DNA of 64,000 bases from Olleya namhaensis (GTDB taxonomy: Bacteria > Bacteroidota > Bacteroidia > Flavobacteriales > Flavobacteriaceae): contig NZ_FORM01000007.1 in the NCBI RefSeq assembly GCF_900114005.1, positions 1-64,000 of the forward strand, in the 5' to 3' direction. Below, one piece after another: positions 26,970-35,448 of this stretch. The position numbers were made by a program, and so were the translations under genes. The notes beneath the pieces are model-generated. The model saw only the letters and a program-made list of their open reading frames with translations, was not told the DNA's origin and made no database searches. The stretch's first letter is position 1, and each line of letters opens with the position of its first letter.

Positions 26970-28121
26970 ATGGAAGGTTTTGATAATATTGTATCTGTAA
27001 ACTGGTTGCAAGCTAATTTAGAACAGCCTAATTTAATTGTTTTAGATGCAACTATTGCTAGAGTAGCGGGTAGTCAATCAAATCCTGAAGAACAACAAAT
27101 ACCTAATGCTCGTTTTTTTGATATAAAGAAAGACTTTAGTGATGTTATGGCAGAATTTCCTAGTACTATCCCGTCAGAACAACAGTTTGAGCAGTCAGCT
27201 CGAGATTTAGGTATACACAAGGATAGTTTTATTGTGGTTTATGACAGTAAAGGTATTTACTCAAGTCCTAGAGCTTGGTGGTTGTTTAAAACGTTTGGGC
27301 ATGCTAATGTAGCGGTATTAGATGGTGGTTTACCGGAATGGAAAGCACACCATTTTAAAACAGAATTCTGTCAAGACAATATAAAATTAACAGGTGATTT
27401 TAAAGCAAAATATAACCCGAGTAACGTGGTCTATTTTGAGTCTTTAGATGCTATAGGAAAAGATTCAGAATTTAAAATTATAGATGCCCGTTCAAACGAT
27501 AGGTTTACATCTAAAGTAAGTGAGCCTAGAGCAGGACTACGATCGGGAACTATACCAAGCTCGGTTAACTTACCATATACTGCGCTTTTGGAAGGTAATA
27601 CTTTTAGATCAATCAAAGATTGGCAGTCTCTGTTTAGCGGTTTAGCAAAAAGCAATCAACAATTAGTCTTTACTTGTGGTTCTGGTATAACAGCATCAGT
27701 ATTAAGTTTAGCTGCAACAATTTTAGGATATAGTAATAGTGTTTACGATGGCTCGTGGACAGAATACGGAACTTTAACAACAGAAACAATGGAACACCCA
27801 AATAAGTGGTCAAAAGACGAATTATTAGCTTATATATTACTTTTTATAGCACATTCTGATTTAGACGAAAGTAAATCGGAAAAAGAGTATATTTTATCAA
27901 GAGTAGATAAAAGTGTGTACCAACGTGTGCATGAAAAATTTGAAGAAGATAATGATTATCAGAGTATTCAGAATATTGTTGAAGCGGTAAAAACACACGA
28001 CTATTATCGAAATGATTTAGCAGATTTATTTGCAGATATTAAGCTTATGGCTTTTGCTGATGGAGAAATGGATCAAATGGAAAAACTAGCTTATAATACG
28101 TTGAAAAAAATATTAAAGTAA
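26970..28121 (+). CDS. Thiosulfate/3-mercaptopyruvate sulfurtransferase with extra C-terminal helical domain
   Basis: Two rhodanese domains fill residues ~1-270. The second holds the active-site loop CGSGITA (Cys about residue 235), the form typical of 3-mercaptopyruvate/thiosulfate sulfurtransferases, with the usual RAGLRSGTIPSSVNLPY before it and DGSWTEYG after it. Family members normally end there. This protein continues for ~110 residues of acidic helices (LLAYILLFIAHSDLDESKSE, then LMAFADGEMDQMEKLAYNTL) that resemble a TerB-like fold with its AxxDG(x)xxxxE pattern. I start at the ATG 26970; a more upstream in-frame start would overlap the symporter gene. The role of the added domain is unknown. 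Confidence 0.88.
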   Translation: MEGFDNIVSVNWLQANLEQPNLIVLDATIARVAGSQSNPEEQQIPNARFFDIKKDFSDVMAEFPSTIPSEQQFEQSARDLGIHKDSFIVVYDSKGIYSSPRAWWLFKTFGHANVAVLDGGLPEWKAHHFKTEFCQDNIKLTGDFKAKYNPSNVVYFESLDAIGKDSEFKIIDARSNDRFTSKVSEPRAGLRSGTIPSSVNLPYTALLEGNTFRSIKDWQSLFSGLAKSNQQLVFTCGSGITASVLSLAATILGYSNSVYDGSWTEYGTLTTETMEHPNKWSKDELLAYILLFIAHSDLDESKSEKEYILSRVDKSVYQRVHEKFEEDNDYQSIQNIVEAVKTHDYYRNDLADLFADIKLMAFADGEMDQMEKLAYNTLKKILK

Positions 28122-28154
28122 AGCTCTGTTTATAAATTGTTTAAGAGTCTTTGT

Positions 28155-28571
28155 TTAATCTATAAATTTAGATTTTAATTCAGGTGTCGGAATCATACAA
28201 TTGTCTTTTTTTCCATACCATTTATACCTGTTTTTGGCTATAAAATCGTAGACCCAATTTCTAATAAAAGCAGGAACAATTAAAAACACAGATAGTAAAT
28301 TGTTTGGTAACCCTAAACGTTTTGCAATATATAATGCAGCGGTCGATTTTACTTTTAAACCTTTGTCTGCAGAGTATAATAATATCGAATCTGTTTTAGA
28401 CGTATCTAAGTTGTATTTAGCTATGATTTGCTGTCCAATATTACTTTGTAAAGGGGCAAATAGAAACCTGTTATTTGCATCATGTTTTATAACATAAAGC
28501 ACTGAAGTATTGCAAAGGTTGCAAACACCATCAAAAAGAATTAGAGATTTGTCTTTTGGTAACTGTAACAT
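28155..28571 (-). CDS. DCC1-like thiol-disulfide oxidoreductase family protein (DUF393)
   Basis: The 138-residue protein has the family's N-terminal thioredoxin-like motif DGVCNLCN (about residues 13-20) with the CxxC pair, followed by FLFAPLQSNIGQQII and an SKTDSILLYSADKG segment. Homologues are thought to be thiol-disulfide oxidoreductases but are poorly characterised. An upstream TTG at 28607 would add 12 residues that do not fit the family; the ATG at 28571 starts just before the first strand and is used. It diverges from the DUF962 gene with about 40 bp between starts. Confidence 0.88.
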   Translation of the reverse strand: MLQLPKDKSLILFDGVCNLCNTSVLYVIKHDANNRFLFAPLQSNIGQQIIAKYNLDTSKTDSILLYSADKGLKVKSTAALYIAKRLGLPNNLLSVFLIVPAFIRNWVYDFIAKNRYKWYGKKDNCMIPTPELKSKFID

Positions 28572-28611
28572 ACCACAAAAATAATTTAATATATTTACAA
28601 AAATCAATATT

Positions 28612-29070
28612 ATGAAAACTTTACAACAATGGTTTGATAGTTATGCGGTAAGTCATCAAGACCCTACTAACATAGCAATACATTATATTTGTGTACCTGC
28701 AATCTTTTTTAGTGTGGTCGGCCTATTTATGTCTATTCCATCAGGGGTTTTAAATTCATTTTTACCACATCCAATTATTGCCAATTGGGCATTTGTAGTT
28801 TTAGCAGTTATTTTGGTGTTATTCTACTTTAGACTATCGGTAAAAGTTGGATTGCAAATGTTGTTATTTTCAGCATTTTGCTTAGTCCTTAATTATTACA
28901 TTTCTCAATATGTGTCAATATTATACTTTTCGATTATATTGTTTATAGTTGCTTGGATTGGACAGTTTTACGGTCATAAAGTAGAAGGTCAAAAACCAAG
29001 TTTTATTGATGATCTTCAGTTTTTATTAGTTGGTCCAGCCTGGGTTATCTTCAAGCTTTTTGGTAAGTAG
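28612..29070 (+). CDS. DUF962/Mpo1-like membrane protein
   Basis: The 152-residue protein matches the DUF962 (yeast Mpo1/YGL010w) family, which in yeast is an Fe-dependent dioxygenase of 2-hydroxy fatty acids. Visible are the N-terminal WFDSYAVSHQDPTNIAIHYICVP segment with spaced His residues, four hydrophobic helices, and the C-terminal WIGQFYGHKVEGQKPSFIDDLQFLLVGP with the second conserved His and the GP turn. The enzyme activity in bacteria is inferred from the family. A long repeat array follows. Confidence 0.88.
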   Translation: MKTLQQWFDSYAVSHQDPTNIAIHYICVPAIFFSVVGLFMSIPSGVLNSFLPHPIIANWAFVVLAVILVLFYFRLSVKVGLQMLLFSAFCLVLNYYISQYVSILYFSIILFIVAWIGQFYGHKVEGQKPSFIDDLQFLLVGPAWVIFKLFGK

Positions 29071-29126
29071 TATAGGGGACGATTTATAATTGATTAATTA
29101 GACTTTATAGTAAACGTAGTTAAGTT

Positions 29127-29775
29127 ACGTCAGTTCGAGTGCTTCTAAGCAGGAGAAGTGTATCGATAAGTTTTTATTATTCTTATCATAATACGCTTCT
29201 CGATACAATTTGCTCGTGCCTCACAAATCACTCGAAGTGACGGCTTGGAGTATGACGTTATATTTTAATAAGGTATCTTCACATCTAAACGAATAAGAGT
29301 AATCACAACACGCCAGTTAGAGTGCTTCGACGCGGGAGGAGTGTATCGAGAGCTTTAATTTTTTATTAATTTTCTTACGTTAATGTGCTTCTCGATACAA
29401 TTTGCTCGTGCCTCACAAATCACTCGAAGTGACGGTTCGGAGTATTATGTCATAATTAATAAGATCATAATCACCACATATTAATCGTATAAGAGTAATC
29501 ACAACACGTCAGTTCGAGTGCTTCGACGTAGGAGAAGTGTATCGAGAACTTTTTATTTTTCTTATCATATTGCACTTCTCGATACAATTTGCTCGTGCCT
29601 CACAAATCACTTGAAGTGACGGTTTGGAGTATGACGTTATATTTTAATAAGGTCATATAGCCACATATTAATCGAATAAGAGTAATCACAACACGTCAGT
29701 TCGAGTGCTTCGACGCAGGAGAAGTGTATTGAGAGCTTTTATTTATTTAGTAATAACGGTCTCAATACCACTTAT
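29127..29775. repeat. Tandem array of four hairpin-bearing repeats, about 183-196 bp each
   Basis: Units begin CGTCAGTTCGAGTG-like at 29127, 29312, 29508 and 29695; steps between equivalent bases are 183, 196 and 187 bp. The last unit is cut short before mutS2. In full units the outer arms CGTCAGTTCGAGTG and CACTCGAAGTGACG are complementary at 13 of 14 positions, and inner arms GTATCGAGA and TCTCGATAC also pair. In unit 4 both inner arms change together, to GTATTGAGA and TCTCAATAC. The gap 29071-29785 holds nothing else. These resemble REP/BIME-type elements rather than genes. Confidence 0.85.
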
Positions 29776-29785
29776 AATTCAATTA

Positions 29786-31960
29786 CTATTTCTTTTTAAT
29801 TGCTTCAACAAGCTCCAATAAGTCTGCATTAACGTTAGTGGTAAACATACCGTAGTTAACAATTGCTTTACCTTTTTCAAACTTATCAATAGTACCAACT
29901 GCACGTCCATCGTTCATTCTTACACGATCTCCGACTCTTAAAATTGGTTTTGGTGCCACAGGTTTGTTTTTCTCTTTTTCTTTAGCGTCTTTCTTCTTTT
30001 TGCGAATAACTTCTACAGTTTTTTCTGCTTCCTTTTTAACCTGCGTTTCTTTAGCTTTTTCAGCTTTAGCTTGTTTTGCAGTCACTTTTTTACGCTTAGA
30101 GTTTTCAATTTGCACCAAACGGAACAATTCTGACATTAACTCCTTTTTCTTTTTATCATTAAAAAACTTCTCTGCAATGTCATTCATTTTCTGACCTAAG
30201 TAAATCAGTCGTTGATTACTATCGTATAATTCTTGATAGTTTTCTAGTTTTTTCTGAACCTTAGCATTGATTTCTTCTAACTTATCGGCTTCGGTTTGTT
30301 TTTTCTTTTCGTTTACTTTCAGCGATTCGCTTGTTTTTTCAAGCTTAGCACGTTGCTTTTGTAATTTAGCTATCGTGGCATCAAAACGAACTTTACTTCG
30401 CTCAATCTTCTTTTTAGAGCGGTTAATTAGACTATACGGAATTCCGTTTTTCTGTGCGACTTCAAACGTAAAACTACTACCGGCTTGTCCTAATGCTAAT
30501 TTGTACATTGGTTCCAGTGTACGCTCGTCAAACATCATGTTTGCGTTAATCATTTCATCTTTTTCATTAGCCAACATTTTTAAGTTAGCATAATGCGTGG
30601 TAATAATCCCGTAAGCATTTCGAGCATAAAATTCTTCCAAGAAGGTTTCCGCTAAAGCGCCACCTAATTCTGGATCAGACCCGGTACCAAATTCGTCAAT
30701 TAAAAACAGCGTATTTTTATTAATCTTTTTCAAGAAATAATTCATCTGTTTTAATCGGTAACTATAGGTGCTTAAATGGTTTTCAATAGACTGATTATCA
30801 CCAATATCACTCAATATACGATCAAATAAAAAGGCTTTACTACGCTCGTGTACCGGAATTAAAAGTCCAGATTGTAACATAACTTGTAGTAACCCAACAG
30901 TTTTTAGTGTAATCGATTTTCCTCCGGCGTTAGGTCCAGAAATTACTATAATTCTGCTGTCTTCCTTAAGTCCGATGGTTTGCGGAAAGGTCTTTTCTTT
31001 TTTCTCTAAATTATTTAAATAGAGTATAGGGTGGTACGCATCACGCAAGTGTAACTCTCTCTTTTCAGAGATTTCTGGTAAGATAGCGTTCATGGATTTT
31101 GCGTATTTCGCTTTCGCGGAAATTACATCAATCTCAGTTAAAAATGATTGGTATAAATTTAATAATGGTAGATAGTGACGCATATAATTGGTCACTTCTT
31201 TTAAAATACGAACCACTTCCTCGCTTTGTTCGTATTCTAAATTATTAAGTTCTCTTGTATGTTGTAATGTGGTTTCAGGCTCAATGTATACTATGCTTCC
31301 GGTTTTGCTTCCGCCCATAATAGCACCTTTAACCTTACGTCTGTACATGGCTTTTACCGCTAACACACGTTTGTTATCCACAACAGATTCTCTGATATCA
31401 TCCAGATACTCTAAGTTATGATATTGGTTTAATGCCGATGTAAAACTAGAATTAATTTTACCTTTAAGTTTATTAATTTCTTGTCTTAATTGTTGTAATA
31501 AAGCAGATGCGTTATCCTTTACGTCTCCAAATCTATCCACAACACTATCTACTTTTTCAATAATAGCAGTGGTTACTTCAATACGTAAACTATGTTGATG
31601 TAATCCTGGATAGTAGGTTTCAAATTTTTTAAAAAACTTTACAATCTCATTAGCAGTCAGTGATATTGAGACTAACTTTTTAAGACTATGCGTCTCTAAA
31701 TAAGTGTTTTCTATTTTTAAAAGCTGTAATTCTTTTGTAATGGTATCAAAACCGTGATTAGGAATACGATTATCATTATAATAAGACGACAAATACTCAT
31801 TGGTTAGCTGTAACGCACGTAGTAATTCTTCTTTGTCTTTATATGGTAAAATGGTTAGGGTTTCTTGATTACCTAATGCAGTTACGCAATATTCGCTAAC
31901 TTGTTGCAATACGGTGTAAAACTCTAAATCTTGTAATGTTTTTTCGTGAATATTTATCAT
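29786..31960 (-). CDS. mutS2: MutS2-family ATPase lacking the Smr domain
   Basis: The 724-residue protein has the MutS2 layout: an N-terminal clamp/lever helical region, then the ABC-type ATPase with Walker A GPNAGGKSITLKT (about residue 342), the signature region STYSYRLKQMNYFLKKI, Walker B LFLIDEFGTGSDPELGGAL and the H-loop ITTHYANLK. A long Lys/Glu coiled coil follows, then a KOW-like tail (RVGDRVRMNDGRAVGTIDKF). Typical Gram-positive MutS2 proteins continue into an Smr endonuclease domain; here the protein ends after the KOW-like part. It may act in recombination control or, as shown for Bacillus MutS2, on stalled ribosomes. Which applies is not known. Confidence 0.92.
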   Translation of the reverse strand: MINIHEKTLQDLEFYTVLQQVSEYCVTALGNQETLTILPYKDKEELLRALQLTNEYLSSYYNDNRIPNHGFDTITKELQLLKIENTYLETHSLKKLVSISLTANEIVKFFKKFETYYPGLHQHSLRIEVTTAIIEKVDSVVDRFGDVKDNASALLQQLRQEINKLKGKINSSFTSALNQYHNLEYLDDIRESVVDNKRVLAVKAMYRRKVKGAIMGGSKTGSIVYIEPETTLQHTRELNNLEYEQSEEVVRILKEVTNYMRHYLPLLNLYQSFLTEIDVISAKAKYAKSMNAILPEISEKRELHLRDAYHPILYLNNLEKKEKTFPQTIGLKEDSRIIVISGPNAGGKSITLKTVGLLQVMLQSGLLIPVHERSKAFLFDRILSDIGDNQSIENHLSTYSYRLKQMNYFLKKINKNTLFLIDEFGTGSDPELGGALAETFLEEFYARNAYGIITTHYANLKMLANEKDEMINANMMFDERTLEPMYKLALGQAGSSFTFEVAQKNGIPYSLINRSKKKIERSKVRFDATIAKLQKQRAKLEKTSESLKVNEKKKQTEADKLEEINAKVQKKLENYQELYDSNQRLIYLGQKMNDIAEKFFNDKKKKELMSELFRLVQIENSKRKKVTAKQAKAEKAKETQVKKEAEKTVEVIRKKKKDAKEKEKNKPVAPKPILRVGDRVRMNDGRAVGTIDKFEKGKAIVNYGMFTTNVNADLLELVEAIKKK

Positions 31961-32023
31961 CTATGCTTTTTTCCGTGAAGGCGGAAAATCTTTTAATCTT
32001 TAATTAGTCTTTTTCTAGCATTA

Positions 32024-32031
32024 CAAATTTA
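32024..32031 (-). promoter_or_regulatory. Candidate -7 box (TAAATTTG) for mutS2
   Basis: The TAnnTTTG match lies about 64 bp upstream of the ATG at 31960. The leader contains an inverted repeat TTTTCCG...CGGAAAA (about 31970-31987), a variant of the recurrent TTTCCGC word. Confidence 0.4.
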
Positions 32032-32139
32032 CGCAATTGGGTTGGATTTTTTTAAGACACTAACTCAAATATTGGTTAGTCCGCTAAAAAACAAGTTTGT
32101 ACTTTTTAAGATTGGGTAGTAGTGATTTATTGGTAGGCT

Positions 32140-32577
32140 TTATTTAGTAAGTTTTTTAGAAAAATAAATACGTTTATGACCTTTGGGGAAATCTTTTATT
32201 TCGCCAATAGCTTGGTAGCCATTTTTCAAGTAAAATTGTTCTGCTTGAAAATCAAAGGTGTCAAGCATTGCTATTTCTGCACCTTTCTGGATGGCTATCG
32301 TTTCAGCATGTTTTAAAATCTGAGAACCAACCCCTTTTTTTCGATAGCCATCTTTTACCCAAAGAATCTTAATTTCTAAACCATTCCAATACCCAATTCC
32401 AGCTAGGATTCCGCCAATTTCTATACCGTTTTCATCTTTAGCAACAAACTCTAAAGGTGTCCAAATGGAAGCAATTGCTGGAACTTTGCTTAAATTATAG
32501 TCGTTAATACCATCTACAATAACTTTTATATTGTCTTTGTTGCAAGGTTCTATATTGAATTCCGTTTTTGTGTCCAT
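32140..32577 (-). CDS. GNAT family N-acetyltransferase
   Basis: The 145-residue protein has a full GNAT fold: an acetyl-CoA binding motif A with the R/Q-x-x-G-x-G/A pattern in GYRKKGVGSQILKHAE, the preceding strand LEIKILWVKD, and motif B FYLKNGYQAIGEI near the C-terminus. It transfers acetyl from acetyl-CoA to an unidentified amine. It is followed on the same strand by no gene within 170 bp and has no diagnostic neighbour. Confidence 0.9.
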   Translation of the reverse strand: MDTKTEFNIEPCNKDNIKVIVDGINDYNLSKVPAIASIWTPLEFVAKDENGIEIGGILAGIGYWNGLEIKILWVKDGYRKKGVGSQILKHAETIAIQKGAEIAMLDTFDFQAEQFYLKNGYQAIGEIKDFPKGHKRIYFSKKLTK

Positions 32578-32611
32578 AATTATTTGTTTGATTTGAGGGG
32601 AATTACTTTAT

Positions 32612-33826
32612 TTACTCCGAATAGTTTAAAGATACGACAGACTTTGTAGGTGAGAATAAAATGAAATCAAAACCAGAGATTAAAATATTTAAATCTTTGT
32701 TCAATTTTATATTTTCCTTTTTTATAAGCTCTAAAATTGGTTTAGTTTCGATAAGTACCCATTTATCTTTTTTTGCGAGTTCTAGAAGTGGTTGATATGC
32801 TTTTCCTTCTTTTTCATCTAAAAAGTCAAATACTTGTCCTTTGTCGTCTTTCCAATATCTAGAGAAACAATTTATCGAAGTTGATTTGGTTCCATTTAAA
32901 TAAGACAATTCTTTAATTAGGTTACCTAAATCATATATTCCTAACCAATTTTGTCCTCTAGCCAAGTGCATGGATCCCATTTTTATAAAGATTTTGGAAA
33001 GTGTATCTGTTTTTGAAGCCGTATTATAATACGATCCAAATTGCTGTTTCATATACTCCATTCTCGTTAAATTATTTTGACTATAATTTTTAACTTCACG
33101 CATAGCGTAAATTTTCCAAGATATGATTAAATCTTCTATTATTTTACGCTGTTTTACGTCTGGGCATTTATCAAAAAAGGTTTTTATAATTGTCGATTCT
33201 AAAAGATTTTCAAACATTTGGTAACCCTTAACATCTAACTCTTTTTTGTATTCTTCTTTAATAAAGCGTTTTACGCTATTGTATTCAGTTTGTATTAAAG
33301 ATTTATTATTTGACAAGCTATAAATTTCATCAATTAGAAATAGGTGAGCAGACACAAATTCTTGATCGATACCCCAAATTTCAATATTTTCCTTTAGTGC
33401 AGTTTTAAGGAATAACTCATCTTTTTTGCCATCAAAAAAAGGGATTGGGATATCTTGATATTTTGAATAAAAATCAGAATTAAATTTATATAAAGAGTGT
33501 TCTTTTTTAATTACAGAAACAATTTTTTCTGTACTGTTTGGTCCAACTTCTATTGCAAAATAGTTAAAATCAGATTGTTTTAACTTTGGTAATAAGACAT
33601 TAGTTAATTCTGAGATTTCAGGAGAATAATGTTCTTCGCCTAATAAGAAAAATTGACTCTCTAATATTTTTTCTTCCAAGACCGTTGCGCCAGCCCCTAT
33701 TATATTGCCATTTACGATGTCGAATGTATGTGAAAACTTAGAAATATCGTTGGATTTTAACTTCTCTTGAGCAAAGAACGAAGTTGATAAAAGGGAGAAT
33801 ACAAGAATAAAAAGGGTTTTTGACAT
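32612..33826 (-). CDS. Exported protein with erythromycin-esterase/Tiki-like features, unknown
   Basis: The 404-residue product has a signal peptide (LFILVFSLLSTSFFAQ). The segment FFLLGEEHYSPEISELTNVLLPKL followed by YFAIEVGPNSTEKI resembles the GExH...E pattern at the start of erythromycin-esterase-like and TraB/GumN-like hydrolase folds. Later, SMHLARGQNWLGIYDLGNLI carries a conserved-looking His. The resemblance is by motif only, so I do not assign an activity. A signal peptide argues against a cytosolic antibiotic-inactivating role. It may be co-transcribed with the acetyltransferase gene 34 bp downstream. Confidence 0.75.
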   Translation of the reverse strand: MSKTLFILVFSLLSTSFFAQEKLKSNDISKFSHTFDIVNGNIIGAGATVLEEKILESQFFLLGEEHYSPEISELTNVLLPKLKQSDFNYFAIEVGPNSTEKIVSVIKKEHSLYKFNSDFYSKYQDIPIPFFDGKKDELFLKTALKENIEIWGIDQEFVSAHLFLIDEIYSLSNNKSLIQTEYNSVKRFIKEEYKKELDVKGYQMFENLLESTIIKTFFDKCPDVKQRKIIEDLIISWKIYAMREVKNYSQNNLTRMEYMKQQFGSYYNTASKTDTLSKIFIKMGSMHLARGQNWLGIYDLGNLIKELSYLNGTKSTSINCFSRYWKDDKGQVFDFLDEKEGKAYQPLLELAKKDKWVLIETKPILELIKKENIKLNKDLNILISGFDFILFSPTKSVVSLNYSE

Positions 33827-33900
33827 GCTACAGTTTTATTTAAATGAATTACCTCTGAAAATTATTAAAGGAAGTCGACTTTAATTTTTAAAAATAGATT

Positions 33901-34461
33901 TTAGTTCAAAGGGAAAGTTAGACCAGCAGCAAATGCACCCACATATTGTTTGACATATGGCTGATAGAAATACGTAAAACTAATGTCAACATTATGTTTA
34001 CGTCCTAATTCTAATCCAAGAGAAAAAGGGATATGATAAATTATTCCGGTTTTATCAAAATTATAAAAACGCGTTAATGTTCTAAATTTCCCGATTGATG
34101 TTCCTATACCAACCTCGGCATATGGAGCTACGTACGGAATCGGAATTCTGATTCTTGACTTTACGCCTAATAAAAAGGCTTGACTTTCGGCAATCTGATT
34201 GGTTGGATTACCATCTAAATCTTTACCGTTTGAATTTGTTATTATAAAACCGGCATACGGTCTAAAATCTACCCAATTGGTTATTTTTAATACTAATTCA
34301 GATTGTGCAAAAAAACCTTCATCGGCAAAATCGTCAGTACTGTCAGACGGAAAAGTAATTCCATATCCAATTTGTGCATTTATTGATTTCTCTTTTATAA
34401 ATTGTGCGTTAGCAATGGTTGACGTTAATAGAATTAGCAGTACAATTAGGTTTTTTTTCAT
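33901..34461 (-). CDS. Outer membrane beta-barrel protein, unknown
   Basis: The 186-residue product has a signal peptide (LIVLLILLTSTIANA) and then strands typical of a small barrel (INAQIGYGITFPS, SELVLKITNWVDFRPYAGFII, VAPYAEVGIGTSIG, FSLGLELGRKHNVDISFTYFY), ending AFAAGLTFPLN. No specific family is recognised. It starts just after a long repeat array. Confidence 0.83.
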   Translation of the reverse strand: MKKNLIVLLILLTSTIANAQFIKEKSINAQIGYGITFPSDSTDDFADEGFFAQSELVLKITNWVDFRPYAGFIITNSNGKDLDGNPTNQIAESQAFLLGVKSRIRIPIPYVAPYAEVGIGTSIGKFRTLTRFYNFDKTGIIYHIPFSLGLELGRKHNVDISFTYFYQPYVKQYVGAFAAGLTFPLN

Positions 34462-34571
34462 TTGGTTGATTGGTTAAGTAATTTGTTTGGTTTGCTTTTG
34501 TAAAAAAGTAAGAACGAAGTTACAATTATCAGTATTTATTTGCAACACTTATGCGTTTTGAAGTGTTTTTT

Positions 34572-35345
34572 CTTATGGATACTGAAACGAGTTTAGTATG
34601 CGGTTCTGGTTGTGATAGTGGTTCTGGTTTTGGTTTTGGGTGTGGTTTTGGTTGAATTAGTACTTGACGTCAATCTGAATTTATTTCAGATTCTCATTAT
34701 TTGAACTTATCGTGTTGCTTTTCTTAGCTTGTTGTGTGATACTGAAACGAGTTCAGTATGACGTTGTGGTTGTGATAGTGGTTACGGTACTGATTCCTGT
34801 TCCGGTTGTGATAGTGGTTCTGGTTTTGGTTTTGGGTGTGGTTTTGGTTGAATTAGTACTTGACGTCAATCTGAATTTATTTCAGATTCTCATTATTTGA
34901 ACTTATCGTGTTGCTTTTCTTAGCTTGTTGTGTGATACTGAAACGAGTTCAGTATGACGTTGTGGTTGTGATAGTGGTTACGGTTCTGATTCCTGTTCCG
35001 GTTGTGATAGTGGTTCTGGTTTTGGTTTTGGGTGTGGTTTTGGTTGAATTAGTACTTGACGTCAATCTGAATTTATTTCAGATTCTCATTATTTCAAGTT
35101 ATCGTGTTGCTTTTCTTAGCTTGTTGTGTGATACTGAAACGAGTTCAGTATGACGTTGTGGTTGTGATAATAGTTGCGGTTCCGATTCCTGTTCCGGTTA
35201 TGGTTGTGGTTGATTTTGTGGTTTTAACTGTAGTTGAATTAGTACTTGACGTCAATCTGAATTTATTTCAGATTCTCATTATTTGAAGTTATCGTGTTGC
35301 TTTTCTTAGCTTGTTGTGTGATACTGAAACATGTTATGTCTGACG
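34572..35345. repeat. Tandem array of ~196-bp units with two hairpins and a G/T-rich core
   Basis: Hairpin 1 (ATACTGAA-ACGAG-TTCAGTAT) occurs at 34739, 34935 and 35131, with degenerate copies at 34579 and about 35319. Hairpin 2 (AATCTGAA-TTTAT-TTCAGATT) occurs at 34672, 34868, 35064 and 35254. Steps are exactly 196 bp except at the ends. Between the hairpins, one strand is almost only G and T. The first unit lacks about 36 bp of this core. Short open frames here encode only repeated Val/Leu stretches and are not genes. The rest of the gap 34462-35448 holds one copy of the recurrent 15-base word and nothing else recognised. Confidence 0.85.
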
Positions 35346-35400
35346 TTGTAGATATAGCTATGCTTAAGCTTCAACTGAAATCCCAATGCTTTTGGCTTTA

Positions 35401-35415
35401 TTTCCGCGAAAGCGA
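35401..35415. repeat. Copy of recurrent word TTTCCGCGAAAGCGA
   Basis: This intergenic copy is identical to those at 21564-21578 and, on the other strand, 31108-31122, which lie inside genes. Confidence 0.6.
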
Positions 35416-35448
35416 TATTATCCAAATTACAACCAGAAAGTTGCTAGT

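Noticed and set aside
29127-29775. Insertion sequence remnant
   Set aside because: No transposase fragment or target duplication is seen; the structure is of tandem hairpin repeats.
32059-32080. ACTAAC/GTTAGT hairpin as terminator after the acetyltransferase gene
   Set aside because: The stem is only six bases with a long loop, and no T run follows in the direction of transcription.
34712-35286. Three open frames in the 196-bp array
   Set aside because: They encode the same Val/Leu-rich string repeated from the DNA repeat, begin and end in hairpins, and match no protein type.
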